Assembly (NCBI GenBank): GCA_037974665.1
Contig: CM075775.1
Location: 66,324,311 to 66,388,310, forward strand
Length of the DNA: 64,000 bases
Source of the DNA: Ehretia macrophylla
Lineage: Eukaryota; Streptophyta; Magnoliopsida; Boraginales; Ehretiaceae
Reading direction: 5' to 3'
The notes beneath the pieces are model-generated. The model was not told where the DNA came from. It was given only the letters and a program-made list of their open reading frames with translations, and searched no databases. A program made the translations under genes and the position numbers. Numbering within the stretch: position 1 is the first letter of the stretch; each line of letters opens with the position of its first letter. This document shows, one piece after another, positions 1 to 12,142 of this stretch.

Positions 1-398
1 CGGTGCCCATAACTTTTGATCCTTAAGGCATTATGCAGCGCACAGCATACTTTTGGAAAGCTCTCCGGGAGCTCTACGATGGGGACAACAAGCTTGCTCG
101 GCTGTGCCTATTTTTGGTACCAAAAATCAAACATTTTTATCAGTTTCAGGCCACTTTTCTACTTTTTACGTTGTTTTTTATGCCCGAGTCGTTTGTCATG
201 AGCCACGAAAAGGATGAGAACCCAACTCGCGAAACATTTCTGAGCTCTACAACACGTTGATATAACGCCTTGCGGTGATGCTGCGTTGTTGAATCAGATG
301 GGCTGTCGATAAGCCCAATGGGCCTTCTGAATGTTTCGTGTCTCTTGGCTGAGACTGTGAGACGTCAACACATAAGGTCTTTGCACCATCAACATGAT

Positions 399-493
399 GG
401 GTGTGATCATACCATCAATAATGCATCGGATCCCATCAGAACTCCGAAGTTAAGTGTGTTTGGGCAAGAGTAGTACTAGGATGTGTGCCCCCC
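399..493 (+). pseudogene. 5S rRNA pseudogene, 3' end deleted
   Basis: It begins GGGTGTGATCATACCA and runs through the internal control region to GGATGTGTG, then drops directly into the C/T-rich tail. About 26 nt of the 3' end that pairs with the 5' end in mature 5S rRNA are missing. Box A (AAGTGTGT) and box C (GGATGTGTG) are both changed. It cannot form the terminal stem. Confidence 0.9.
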
Positions 494-1051
494 TTTTCAT
501 TTTTTTTTGCCCCGTTTAGCCTTGCCAAGATAGTTTATCCATCACATTCATATTCTTGAGTCCCATGGCATCCTGGGTAGGACAACTTCGCATCACGTAG
601 AGGCTGGGCCTGCAAACCGAGGACGTGGGACCTGTGACCAGGTCTCCGTTGCTCCGATGCCCATAACATTTGATCTGTAGGGAGTTATGCGGTGTACAAC
701 ATACCGATGGAAAGCTCTCTGGGAGATCTACGACAGGGCCCAAAAGCCTGCTCAGCTGCGCCTATTTTTGGTACCCAAAATCGAATGTTTTCATCAGTTT
801 AGGGTAACTTTCTTATTTTTTCGCAATTTTTTAGGCCTGGGTCATTCATCGTGACCCGCGAAAAGGACGAGAACCTAACTTGTGGAACATTGGAGGGCAC
901 TACAACGTGTCGATATCACGTTTTGCTGTGATGCTGCGTTGTTGAAGTAGATGGGTTGTCGGTAAGCCTATTGGGCCTTTTGAATGGGCCATCTCTCTTG
1001 GCTGGGACAGTCAACCGTCAACACATATGGGCTTTGCACCATCAACATGAC

Positions 1052-1170
1052 GGGTACGATCATACCCGCACTAATGTACCGGATCCCATTAAAACTCCGA
1101 AGTTAAGCGTGTTTGGGAGAGAGTAGTACTAGGATGGGTGACCCCTTGGGAAGTCCTCGTGTTGCACCCC
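1052..1170 (+). rRNA. 5S rRNA gene copy, full length, mutated
   Basis: The full 119-bp 5S frame is present, GGGTACGATCATACCC to TGTTGCACCCC. Box C (CTAGGATGGGTGACC) is intact. Substitutions sit near nucleotides 5, 16, 26, 39, 41 and in box A (GTGTTTGGGAGA). The CATAA element near -28 reads CATAT here, and C at -1 is kept. Function is doubtful. Confidence 0.9.
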
Positions 1171-1683
1171 CTTTTCCTTTTATTTTTTGCACCGTTTAGC
1201 CTTGCCAAGATGCTTTATCCATCACATTTATATTCTCGAGTCCCATGGAATCTTGGGCAAGACAACTTCGCTTCGCATAGAGGCTGGGCCTGCAAACCGA
1301 AGACTTGGGGACTGTGACCAGGTCTCCGTCGCTCTAGAGCCCATAACTTTTGATCCGTAAGGAGTTATGCGGCGCACAGCATACCATTGGAAAGCTCTCC
1401 CGGAGCTCTACAACGGGAGCAATAAGCCTGCTCAGCTGCGCCTATTTTTGGTTCCCAAAATTGAATATTTTCATTAGTTTCGGGCTACTTTTTTTATTTT
1501 TGCGCTGTTTTTTAGGCCCGGGTCTTTCGTCGGGAGCCACAAAAAGGACGAGAACCCAACTCACGGAACATTAAAGGGCTATACAACACATCGATAAGCC
1601 CAATGGGCCTTTTGAACGGTTCGTCTCTCTTGGCTGGGACAGTGAAACGTCAACACATAAGGGCTTTGCACCATCAACATGAC

Positions 1684-1801
1684 CGGTGCGATCATACCAG
1701 CACTAATACACCGGATCCTATCAGAACTCCGAAGTTAAGCGTGCTTGGATGAGAGTAGTACTAGGATGGGTGACCCCTAGGGAAATGCTTGTGTTGACCC
1801 T
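1684..1801 (+). rRNA. 5S rRNA gene copy, full length, mutated 3' arm
   Basis: Box A (AGTTAAGCGTGCTTGG) and box C (GGATGGGTGACC) are intact. The first base is C instead of G, and the 3' arm reads AAATGCTTGTGTTGACCC, so the closing stem is damaged. Confidence 0.88.
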
Positions 1802-2363
1802 CCCTTTTCAATTTTTTTTTGCCCCCTTTAGCCTTGCCAAGATGCTTTATCCATCCAATTTATATTCTCGAGCCCCATGGCATCTTGGCCAACACAACTT
1901 CACTTCGCGTAGAGGCAGGGCCCGCAAACCAAGGACGTGGGGCTTGTGACCAGGTCTTTGTCGAACAGGTGCCTATAACTTTTGATCTGTAAGAAGTTAT
2001 GCGGCGCACAGTATATTGTTGGGAAGCTCTTCGGGATATCTATGATGGGGGCAGAAGTCTGCTCAGCTGCGCATGTTTTTGAAACCCAAAATTGAACATT
2101 TTCATCTATTTCGGGCCACTTTTCTTCTTTTTGTGCTATTTTTTCGCCCTGGGTTGTTCGTCGTGAGCCGCAAAAAGGACGAGAACCCAACTCGCGGAAC
2201 ATTATAGGACTCTACAATGCGTAGATATCGCGTCTTATGGTGATGCTGCGCTGTTGAAGTTGATGGAATGTCGATAAGTCCAATAGGGCTTCTGAATGGT
2301 TCGTCTCTCTTGGCTGGGCCTGTGAACCGTCAACACATAAAGGCTTTGCACCATCAACATGAC

Positions 2364-2481
2364 GGGTGCGATCATACCAGTACTAATGCACCAGATCCCA
2401 TCAGAAGTCTGAAGTTAAGCGTGCTTAGGCGAGAGTAGTACTAGGATGCGTGACCCCCTGCGAAGTCCATGTGTTGTACCC
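2364..2481 (+). rRNA. 5S rRNA gene copy, full length, box C mutated
   Basis: Starts GGGTGCGATCATACCAG. Box A is followed by GCTTAGGCGAG and box C reads GGATGCGTGACC. The 3' arm is TCCATGTGTTGTACCCC. This is the last gene before the spacer type switches and the first composite insertion begins 430 bp downstream. Confidence 0.88.
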
Positions 2482-3888
2482 CCTTTTTCATTTTTTTTTT
2501 GCGCCGTTTAGCCATGCCAAGATGCTCCATCTATCACATTTCTTTTCTCGAGTCCCATGGCATCTTGGGTAAGACAACTTTGCTTTGCGGAGAGGTTGGG
2601 CCCGCAAACCGAAGTCGTACGGCCTCTGACCCAGTCTCCGTCGCTCCGGTGCCCATAACTTTTTTATCCGTAAGGAGTTATGCGGCCTATAGCATATTGT
2701 TAGAAAGCTCTACAGGAGCTCTACGATGGGGGAAGCCAGCCTACTCGGCTGTGCCTGTTTTCGAAACCCAAAATCGAACATTTTCATCAGTTTCGGGCCA
2801 CTTTTCTTCTTTTTGCGCTATTTTTTCATCCCCAGTCGTTCGTTGTGAGCCTCGAAAAGGCCGATAACCTAACTCATGGGACATTAAAGGGCCCCATTTT
2901 GCATCGATATTGTCACGCCCCAACACAGCCTATAAAGGTTAGACTAGGGTGTGATCTAATCATTCAAGTCACGTCTCGTACTTAACCGTTCGTGAAGATT
3001 TAACACTTAACGTTTCGGCCTAAACTCTAAAATTTTCTGGAAAATCGACAGCATAACGGTTGTAATTGGGCTCTTTGGTTTGACCTAATTCTCTAACGCC
3101 TCAAAATTTACCATTCCAGATTCATTTCCCACTAAGATTACTATTTATCATCAGTTGATATGCCTATTGGTTGTCTTGATGACTCGCTTGATTAATAACC
3201 TAGCATGATACTATCTCTCGTTCGTTTGTTAATCCTCGTTACAAAAGTACCTGTTGATGTTAGCTTAATAACCTGTACCTGCTTCAGATTTGGTTGGTTC
3301 ATTTTACTTACCCTTTACCTAATACTTCATATTCCTATTACAGATACTAGCAGTAATAATAGCAAAATGACCATAGTAGTGTCTAGTGTCTGTCTAGCAA
3401 TATCAGTACAAACCAAAATTAGACCCCAAATTACAATAGGGGTCTTTTACATTACAAATAACAAGCAACATAAAGGAAATAGTCTTCAAGTAGCATAAAG
3501 TTCACAAGTAGCCACAATCACGCAAAGCACACAAGACAGGCAATCACTCCAAGGATTCATCGTTAGGCACATCGTCCTCGGGTACCTGTTCTGGATCTTC
3601 TTCACCTGAGATGATAAAAGAGGGTAAGTCCTTATGAACTCAGCGAGGGGAAACGAGAAATAGGTTTTGAAACTCATTTTCCGGTTCAACTTATGAAATC
3701 CTTTTGCAAGCATGAATATAACAATAATATAAGTACAGGAACAGAAATACCAGTCTTTCCTCCCCGAGGTTCTCTAGGAACCAAGCGAGAGTACTTATAC
3801 ACATAGTAAAGGATACAGTGAGCTTTTGCTCTCAGATCAGTTCCAGAATCAGTTGTTGCGGCCGACTTCAAATCATTCCCCAAACATG

Positions 3889-4075
3889 CCAGGTGGGTGT
3901 ACTCCGGATGTACCCCGAAATCCTACGACCCAACTCTCCGAGGAAGTCTAGCCCCCAAGCGAGAGAGGGAATGGGACCATGGTAGTCACGGGTGCACCGG
4001 CAAGCCCGATGCCGCCTGGTGTGCGTGATCGCTACCATGCCGACAGGAAAGGTTGCAACCTTGTATGCAATGCGC
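3889..4075 (-). promoter_or_regulatory. Conserved LTR module (type 1 copy)
   Basis: The + strand carries GTGTACTCCGGATGTACCCC then TCCTACGACCCAACTCTCCG and a GC-rich tail with GCACCGGCAAGCCCGATGCC. The same order appears in every type 1 LTR here and, diverged, in types 2 and 3. On the minus (transcribed) strand it precedes GTGTATAAGTACTCTCGC, a possible TATA region. Its role is unknown; promoter, leader-RNA structure or packaging signal are all inference. Confidence 0.6.
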
Positions 4076-6089
4076 ATTTATGGAATTTAATATATCACAT
4101 TAGGAGGACAACAAAGTAGGTTACCTCCGGACAGTCATAAGATTGCACATTGACAAGTAAACAGGCAGGGCACGATAAGACAAGTAATTTCACTTGAAAG
4201 GCATATAGAGTTATATGGACATTAAAAGGGCAGCCATGTAACACATGTAAATCAAGTCATATAACTCAATTCAAAGTCCACGTAATCTAATAATAAGATT
4301 ATATAACATGCAACAACATCTACGTGGGCTCGGATGCAAGAAAAGCCTATTTGTCAACATGCAATGATCAAAATCACATTTAAGGCTATAAGGAAACTAC
4401 GGGCAGCCTACTAAACATATAATTACACTCAATATTCAAAGGATCAACACTTAGCAAGTTCGCCTAGTCACTAGGGTTTCCATTTCGTGCATATCCGTGC
4501 AATTTGAGCCCCAAACCAACTCAAAGTCAATCTCAAGCCATGCATCATTTAATTCAACATCCTCAAACATTCAAAACAGTCCACACAACATCCCAAAGCT
4601 ACAATCCCAAGCATTTAATTCAACAAGAGAAGTTACAACAATTTTTCTAAGCATAACACAAAGTGAAACCCTTACTGCAATAGGCTGTTTTCTCACAATC
4701 ATTATGATAAGCAAAAAATATCCAAATCCAGTGAATAAGATGTCAAATTAAAGCTTAAGAAGTTAACTAAAATCAGAAACAAACCTTGCATCATTTGGAG
4801 TTCGGGATCATTAGTTATAGCCGAAACAGTGAGATAGCACAAAACTGTCCAGATTTGCACACATTTCGATAATTAACGTTTTTGAGGTCCTTATGGTCAG
4901 TTTTAGCCTTAGTCCATTTCTGACAAAAATGTCCAGAACTGAAAAATGTAGCAGTACACCAAATTTTATTCATTTTGGACATCATTTAATAAGTCAAATC
5001 TGGTTCGTTCTACAAGGTCAGTGCATCTGCTAAAACCTGCTTCATTTTTTTTCAGATTTCCAGATTTGGACACATTTTAAAGATTTGCTATTTTGAGGAC
5101 CTTAGAGTCAAAATTAGCTTCGGCCTATTTCTATGAAAAATGTTCAAAACTGGCAAAACTAGTCACCTACAAATTTTAATGCATTTTCAACATCATTTGC
5201 CTAGGTAAACTTACCTCGAAACAAACTGGTCAGAGAGCTGTCAACAATCCGACTTCACCTATCATCACTTTCAAGCCAAGATCTTGCCATGCATGGTAGC
5301 AAAAGCTTATGAACGAACATATAACTCAAGTACAGAAGCAAAGACATACTTTTATGAGCATGCATGTGGATTTTTGAAGGATTTTCAAAAGGTTTTAGCC
5401 CTCACCTTAGCAATCAACCAAGAAGATGCACAAAACTTATTGAAGCACAATTTTCTTCTTCTCCTTTGCCTAGCCGAGATTCCAACTAGATTTTCTCTAT
5501 TTTCCCTAGCTTAGTGACCAAGCTCTTAGTACATGCATGAGGTTGGAACAAGAAGAAAAGAAATGGAAGCTTAAAAACTCACCTAGGGCCGAAATGAAGA
5601 CTCTATGTGCTTGTATGCATCTTTTGAGCTAACTACTTTCTTTCCTTTGCTTGGGCTTGCCTTGAATGGCCTTAGGATGATGAAGATGGGGTGTCAAGTG
5701 AAGAGAATCACCCAAAACCGAGATCGAGAGAGAAGAATGAGAGGGAGAGAGAGAAATGTGAGGAGAGTGAGAGAAATGAGAGAAAATAGAAGCTTTTGCA
5801 ATTGTTGATGCAAATGTTGGCCTTGGGCATGCAAAAATCTGATTTTGTGTCATCTTTTGAATTGTTTTAGCATGTGTGTAAGAGAATGTTGGGTATTTAG
5901 GGATTTTAGGTAGAATATAATATAGGATATGTTTAGAGGTTTGTGAGATTTTGTCTTGTAGTGAGTTTAAAATATAATATTTAGGTGTTAGTGGATTTTG
6001 TAGAGATTTGAATTAGGATTATAATAATAGTTAGTGATGTTTGTAAGATTATTTTATAGTCTAGTGCTTTGTGTAGGATTCTTTCTTGA

Positions 6090-6538
6090 TTAACGTGGTG
6101 GCACGGATTCCTAGGTCTAGAGCGCGAATTACGAGGTAGACACGAACTACGAGGTAAGACACGAACTTCAAGACTAATGCACGTACTTCAAGATAATTAC
6201 ACGGATTCCAATGCAAATGAACGCAACCCTAGGTAAATGTACGTAAACCAATACAAGGCACGTAATTCAATGCAATGCACGTAAATTGAGGTACGACTCT
6301 TAAACCTAGGTTAGGACATGCAATTCAAGGTCAGGGCACACAAAACGAGACAACGCACGCAATTCGAAGTCGGGGCACGTAAGTCGAGGATTAGGGCACA
6401 TAATTCTAGGTCAAGGCACGAATGACGAGGCATGCACGAAAACCAAGACAGGGCACGTAATCCAAGGTCAGTCATATCATTCTTGGTCTATGGCACGCAA
6501 ATCAAGGTAACATACGTTATTCGGGGTCGGGCCTCACA
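6090..6538 (-). repeat. Short degenerate tandem array at LTR 5' end
   Basis: About twenty imperfect repeats of roughly 18-25 bp, with the theme GGCACGTAATTCAAGGTCA on the + strand. Many units contain CACGTA or CACGCA, so the array is rich in ACGT-core sites of the G-box/ABRE type. It occupies the first 450 bp of the LTR in its own reading direction, where U3 promoter signals would lie. Confidence 0.75.
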
Positions 6539-6554
6539 TCCTCCCCTCCTTAAA
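6539..6554 (-). other. Polypurine tract of outer element
   Basis: Minus strand TTTAAGGAGGGGAGGA lies immediately before the TGTGAGG start of the 3' LTR, as expected for the plus-strand primer of reverse transcription. It is preceded by AATTTCGGGACGAAATTC, a sequence often seen just before the PPT in Tekay/Del-type elements. Confidence 0.85.
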
Positions 6555-6564
6555 AGAATTTCGT

Positions 6565-6780
6565 CCCGAAATTCATTCTTGCCTATTGAGGTCATTTAGA
6601 CGGATTCCGACCATTGTTATTTTCCAACTCCGGGTCGTCCTTTGCTCTGTGATCTCTCTTACCACAACGAATCCCGAAATTCATTCTTGCCTATTGAGGT
6701 CATTTAGACGGATTCCGACCATTGTTATTTTCCAACTCCGGGTCGTCCTTTGCTCTGTGATCTCTCTTACCACAACGAAT
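6565..6780. repeat. Perfect 108-bp tandem duplication
   Basis: Positions 6565-6672 and 6673-6780 are identical by eye over 108 bp, both starting CCCGAAATTCATTCTTGCC and ending ACCACAACGAAT. It lies next to the polypurine tract. Perfect identity in an otherwise decayed region points to a recent slip or template repeat. Confidence 0.9.
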
Positions 6781-9465
6781 TCACTTCCTAGCTTTCTCCA
6801 ATCATTTAATTTGGTGTGACCCCTACATTTACAGTTCGTTCCTTTGAACAACTCTATTTTCTCCAATTGATCTTAAGGTCGAGTTCATTAACTAAGGTTA
6901 GAATCTTCAAACATAGTCATCAAAGCTGCAACGGTATTCTAACAATATAACTATAACTCCAAAATCATGACTCATGTTGTATCAATCTTGCATTCATACC
7001 TCAAAAGGAATATCACAATAATTTCATGATCCTAGGGTGACATAGCTAATTTCAAGATGATAGGTCTATATCCGATTTACATATCCTATCTACTAGCTTC
7101 AAAATTGTTAGCACGTAGGACATACACATGTTATGGATTATTCCCACGATACGACCCTATTTTCAGGTTGAACTCACCAAACAAACTAATTCATCTCAAG
7201 TCATCATCTATCGGTAGTATCATAGTTCTTATCTTGAAGGTACATTGGATTAGTAAATCTTCTAATGACTAGTCTTCCGGTTATAAGCTCCTATTCACTA
7301 ACATCCCTTCCCAGCTTCATTAACCTTCACGCTCGTAATCAAGGAGAAAGACCGTTGAGATTCATTAAACGCGAATTCTAAGGTTTATTAAGTATCACCA
7401 ACAAATGCCATTGAAATTGCATGGGTAAACTGATCATGTCGCACTAATTCAACTCTTATAAGTAAATTCATCAACTCGTAATCCACAATTTATTTCCTTA
7501 TTCAAATCCATATCTTCAAGTCACGAGGCTTCAGAATTTCTTTAATCTTAACCAAGACTCCTAAGGCGAATAGTTTCAATCTCAAATAAATTTCACTCAC
7601 CTCAATCCAAGGTTACGTCATACTTAAGAAGATAATGGTCCTACTCACTTAGCGACCTAGTCATTCCTTCGAACACTTAATGCCCGCCAATATATCTTCA
7701 ACATTAATGTTACTAAGCTAGGACCATAGCCATGTAGGTGATATTAATGCTCCACTAGGTTATCGGCCAAACAACAACAATCCTAGGACTATAAATGGGT
7801 ACCGAAATGATCGAGCTCATAAAATACTTACCATACTAATCCAAGTAGCTTGTTACACAAAATAACTTCAAGGCCGTGTCAACATAAGAATTATAACCAC
7901 AATATAATCTAATAGAACTTCAAAAGTAGTCAACGACTCATTTAAATATCACTACAAGATCCGCCCTCCATTTAACGACCACGATTCGAAGTCTACCAAC
8001 GGCTAGTTTCTAGACGTGAAACGGTGCACATAATACGGTTGTCTAACAGCAGTCTCTTGGGTCATCATGACTCTAATTCATCTCTATCTTAACTATATGG
8101 AATCTTACTCTCTTCATTTACATGTTCAACTAGCTAAGAGCATCAAGTCTCAATGACCTTAGGTCCTAGGGTTCACCATGAATCATCATGCATACTTACT
8201 ATTAGCTATTTAAGATTACTAATCATATCCTAACGACTCCACTTTGCAACCAGATGCTTTAATCTCATTTCCATGGTTTATATATTAGGTCCATCGTCTT
8301 ACTTCGCATAATCACAACTAAATCCGAGGGGCAACAATTAGATACCATGATTCTTAATATCACCAATATCCAACTTAGGACCTTAGCAACATTAGTCATC
8401 TAATGCATAATTCAATACCTTACACTTCTATTCGATCTAACATTTAGGTGTAGTCTTCCGAACATGAGTTCTAGTTACATGAATTCCTCGATTCCAACAT
8501 CCCTACATCTTGTTATACTAAAGATTCATCAACCTTGTTAAACTTAGTCTCCAGAGTTGCCTACATGTCTTGAGGTTATCCATTGTTAAGTTACTTAAAC
8601 ACACTATTCACGCCTTAATAATCTAACCCCTATCGTCAATTTTCACGAGTTCATCTCTTAATTTCTAGGTCACAATCTTACCATTGAGTGAACTTGAAAC
8701 TCGTTAATATACACCTTATTAGGTTCAACGATGCTTAATTCCAATCAAGTAAGGATTCAATCATATAAATAGTCTATTATACCATTTCAAGATATAAGAA
8801 TTTAATTCAAAAGTAACTCCTAAGTCAAACTTCCATTATAAGCATATGAACATATATATACTACTCCACATGTCCAAGAGTATATTCTTATATCTAAGGA
8901 AAGTTGTATGTACTTAACATTTATTCTTGAACCACAATTAGAAGAACGGTTTAACAGAATCAAGAACTTTATAGCTATAAAATTGATAACTTAATCACAG
9001 GCATATGTATTCCAAGGATAAGGAGATAATTTTACCTCAACTATTATACCTGTGCTACGCATTTTATATATATGCATATCCAATAATACATACGATCCAT
9101 CGAGTACCTGTGAAGATGCGAGAAATCTCTAACCGAGCCTTTTCATTCGTCCTGCACAAATTCACTTCCCTGAAAGTCCTAATCCTAACTATCTATGTGT
9201 ATAAACAGTCATTCACGGTTATATAACATGCACATGTATCAAGGAAGGAGTATAAAAGCATGCATGCATTATCGAGGTCACTAACGTGTCGGTGTGCATG
9301 ACACATAATACATATGGTCCTCAAAAGCACATAATATTCAATGCTCAAATCAATTAAACCACATTAGCACACATTAACACATATAAACAAGATATCATAA
9401 TTACCTTAGGGCTTCTACCCATGGTCCGAGAGTTGAACCCAACTAACGCCTAGTTAGTAAACTAA

Positions 9466-9477
9466 GCTCTGATACCA
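9466..9477 (-). other. Primer binding site of outer element
   Basis: Minus strand TGGTATCAGAGC is complementary to the 3' end of plant initiator methionine tRNA, the usual primer of many Ty1/copia and Ty3/gypsy elements. It lies 14 bp inside the LTR edge at 9492. It fixes the element as minus strand with its 5' LTR on the right. Confidence 0.9.
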
Positions 9478-9491
9478 TTCTAATTATAAGG

Positions 9492-9638
9492 TGTCACGCC
9501 CCAACCCGGCCTATAAAGGTTAGACTAGGGTGTGATCTAATCATTCAAGTCACGTCTCGTACTTAACCGTTCATGAAGATTTAACACTTAACGTTTTGGC
9601 CTAAACTCAAAAATTTTTTGGAAAACCAACAACATAAC
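9492..9638 (-). mobile_element. 5' LTR fragment of outer element
   Basis: Only the last 147 bp of the 5' LTR (in element direction) remain, starting TGTCACGCCCCAACCCGGCC on the + strand. They match 2911-3057 with about ten differences, roughly 94% identity. The inner element interrupts it at 9639 after CATAAC, and the remainder of this LTR is not found to the right. Confidence 0.85.
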
Positions 9639-10477
9639 TGTAACGCCCCGATCCCTCACGAGACCGGAGGCTCTAATGACCATGCTATTCTCAACCCAAT
9701 ACCAAGCCCGGTAACAAAATTTTAGAGAAAAACGGACAGAGTTTCCTCTGTACTGCGGATATTTTTCAAACCTGTAAATACTCAATAAACCCACAACATA
9801 ACAAGACATTCATTTATAACTAATGATCTTAGCTTTAAGGCCATTCGTGCCTTAAGACATACAAACAGTTTAGATACAGACAAGCATGCATTCATAACTT
9901 AACTTCTTTACAAAACCGCTTATCATGCCACTCCATGATAGCTTTTAAGTATTCATAGAAATTGAAAACAACCAGTCATTCACTCCCAAGCATGCGAAGC
10001 AGCTAATAGCAGAAATATAAGTTATTACATGTCATGGTTCTAAATCTACCACTACAACATCTATCCCTCAATTTGCAAACTATATAATATACATATATCA
10101 CTTACGTTACAAAATACAACATAAAGTAAAGAAAACAAGTCCTACTCTCATAAACAAGAACATACTCAACCTCAAGCAACTAGACACAGCAACTAATGCA
10201 ACTCCTCCAACTACGCCACCTGAAACATGTTAGCGAGGTATGAGCAACCACTGTTGCCCAGTGAGGGATAAGGTCCCGAGGCGCGCAATGCGACAAGTAA
10301 TACAGTTAAGAACAATAACAATTGAGCAAAACAAGAAACAATGATAGCTTAAATAACCACATATTTGAAAGGATACATTTCTCATAACCCCTATACACCA
10401 ATCTTCACTGGTCTTCATTCACGATCCATGAACCACGATCACGATCACGATAAGCCGGCATAACCCCAAACACTCCA

Positions 10478-10640
10478 GTGGGTGTACTCTGGATGTACCC
10501 CGATAATCCTACGACCCAACATTCCCTGGCAATCTCCAGACCAGGCGAATGAGGGACTAGGGCACGGAGTTTGAATATCCACCGGCAAGCCCTCTGCCGC
10601 CCAGCCGATATTCAACACATCCGCCCCTGACACTATGGTT
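10478..10640 (-). promoter_or_regulatory. Conserved LTR module (type 2, left LTR)
   Basis: The + strand shows GTGGGTGTACTCTGGATGTA then ATCCTACGACCCAACATTCC and a GC-rich tail CACCGGCAAGCCCTCTGCCG. This is clearly homologous to the type 1 module at 3889-4075, although flanking LTR sequence is not alignable by eye. Confidence 0.6.
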
Positions 10641-11608
10641 GCGCAACGACTATGCAATGCACTTAACAATGGCAAGTTAATAGCAATAATATATGCATTA
10701 ACACATAGGAGGATCAACAAAGTAAGTTGACCTCGAGGCATTTAGAATAGAAGCAATTATATAAGCTAATAAGCAGTTTTACAAAGGGACATTTACAAAA
10801 TAAGCATATAATCATACCAAAAGCTCCAAATCAACTTGAAACCACATATAAACACTCAAGAAGTCATGCCATGGGTTTAGAAGTGTGATTCAACCGAAAT
10901 TGCACCTAAACCCCTTTATTTTTCAAACTATTTCTCTTCCAAACCAAGGTTAATGATTCCATTTTCAAGGAAAACTCTCACAACCTTCTAACTAACCCTC
11001 AAGGTACCCTTTCAACTCTCTATCTCATTCAAACGCCCGCGATTACCCCGACAACCCCAAATTCCCTCTTATGGCTTTAAACTACACATACCTTATCCGG
11101 GCTTCAAACAAGGGTTATCAAAGCTTCTATAGCACCTAGGTAGCCTAAGAATACTAGAAGTGAAGCCCGAATCCACCCGGATTCGCATGAACCCCGAAAC
11201 CCCTTTGTTAAAGTCGGCTATTTCACGTTTTATGCGATTCTAGAGCAATTCAAGTGCACGGGGCTATTAGACTACCTTCATTAGCACCTAAGGCATCTAT
11301 TAGGAGTGTTGAATCAAGCTAATATGTGCAATTACACAAAACCCTAGAAAAACGTCACTATTCACCTCATAAATTCAAATGACGATTCCAACCGTTTAAA
11401 ATGCGAACTAATAGCTCAAATGTGTTCTATAGCACTTATATACAAGGTATAATAGCATAGATAAGCTTTGCAATAGCATTTGATAACATTTTCAACAAAT
11501 CAAGAAAAATGTAACATTTTAGATATGCATAAAAAGTCATGAAAACCCTCACCAATTGCGCGTAGGAACTCTCGGGAGGCTAGCAAACACCCTAAACTAC
11601 TTGTTCCT

Positions 11609-11630
11609 AGCTTGGCTTGGCTTGGCTTGA
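11609..11630 (+). repeat. (CTTGG)n microsatellite in LTR
   Basis: Four consecutive GCTTG units; the same short run occurs at the matching place in the other LTR near 15140-15161. Confidence 0.8.
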
Positions 11631-12128
11631 AGATTTGATGAGCAAAATCCTCTCATTCTCCTCCTACACTATTCTCGGATTTGCTACAGTGATTTTTCAG
11701 CATTTTTTTGTTTTGTTCTTTCCTAGTTATGAGCTAAGGTGGGTAATATATGGTGCATAGGTGGGGGGGGTCAAGGTTGGGGATTTAAAAGGTCACTTAT
11801 AATGCGCGTAGTAAGCTTAAAACGAGCCTAAAGTGAAGCATGTGTGCTAGTTAATTAAAACTCTAAGTTAGTTACGTAACACTATTCATTGAACTACTAA
11901 AATCATTTTCTAAACGAGTGCTCCTATCGCTCCTAGCTCAATTGCACAATTTTCACATTCCTTTAATAATTAATATGATTTAATAAAAATGCTAATTCAC
12001 TAATATAATGCAGTTTAAAAATTGAATGAATAGTGACCAAGAAAGACAACAGGTAAAGCACATAATTTAATGCGCAATTAATGGATGCAACATTTAAAAA
12101 TGTGTACGGTAGAATCTCGGGCGTCACA

Positions 12129-12142
12129 TCCTTTCCCCCTTA
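12129..12142 (-). other. Polypurine tract of inner element
   Basis: Minus strand TAAGGGGGAAAGGA directly abuts the TGTGACG LTR start. Confidence 0.87.

Larger units (their letters stand above)
1..2910 (+). repeat. 5S rDNA tandem block 1
   Basis: Four 5S copies (starting near 399, 1052, 1684 and 2364) are spaced 653, 632 and 680 bp apart. Each is followed by a T-rich tract and then a spacer with recurring landmarks: TTTAGCCTTGCCAAGATGC, CATAACTTTTGATCCGTAAG, GGAAAGCTCTCCGGGAGCTC and CAACACATAAGGGCTTTGCA. Short frames in the spacer are not conserved between units, so I do not call genes. The last unit (from 2482) changes to a second spacer type, with CATGCCAAGATG, TTTCTTTTCTCGAG and CTCGAAAAGGCCGATAACC, which is the type that dominates 15466-19676. 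The block is cut at 2910 by an LTR. Confidence 0.93.
2911..6538 (-). mobile_element. 3' LTR of outer LARD-like element (LTR type 1)
   Basis: On the minus strand the LTR begins TGTGAGGCCCGACCCCG (at 6538) and ends GGGGCGTGACA (at 2911), with the TG...CA termini of LTRs. Length is 3628 bp, close to the solo copies at 37839-41401 (3563 bp) and 49467-53176 (3710 bp). Inside, from the + strand left edge, are a splice-acceptor-like CACCTGAGATGA at 3603, a conserved GC-rich module at 3889-4075, a GA-rich stretch at 5710-5790 and a short degenerate repeat array at 6090-6538. The 5 bp before the LTR are GATAT; the matching duplicate is lost. Confidence 0.85.
6539..9491 (-). mobile_element. Non-coding interior of outer element (LARD-like)
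   Basis: About 2.95 kb between the two LTRs, AT-rich, with no reading frame resembling gag, protease, RT, RNase H or integrase on either strand. The leader next to the PBS (minus strand, leftward from 9466) carries AACTCTCGGACC and GGGTAGAAGCCCTAAGG and matches the leader of the coding element at 26003-26060. This is therefore a non-autonomous relative that probably borrows proteins from that lineage. The lack of coding is seen; trans-mobilisation is inferred. Confidence 0.7.
9639..12128 (-). mobile_element. 3' LTR of inner element (LTR type 2)
   Basis: LTR of 2490 bp. On the minus strand it starts TGTGACGCCCGAGATTC at 12128 and ends GGGGCGTTACA at 9639. It is the pair of 13172-15465. It carries the conserved module at 10478-10640 and the motif pair CACTGGGCAACAGTGG / TGTTTCAGGTGG (minus strand) at 10213-10265. 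Two 98-codon frames, one in each LTR copy, are a by-product of copy identity and not evidence of a gene. Confidence 0.87.

Noticed and set aside
1-2910. Regularly spaced repeats as a possible CRISPR array
   Set aside because: The repeat unit is a eukaryotic 5S gene of about 119 bp with 560-bp conserved spacers; no short direct repeats with unique spacers.
10445-10741. 98-codon minus-strand frame, also at 13978-14274
   Set aside because: Both copies lie in paired LTRs that are identical by origin, so their similarity is not evidence of selection for protein. The frame overlaps the conserved non-coding LTR module.
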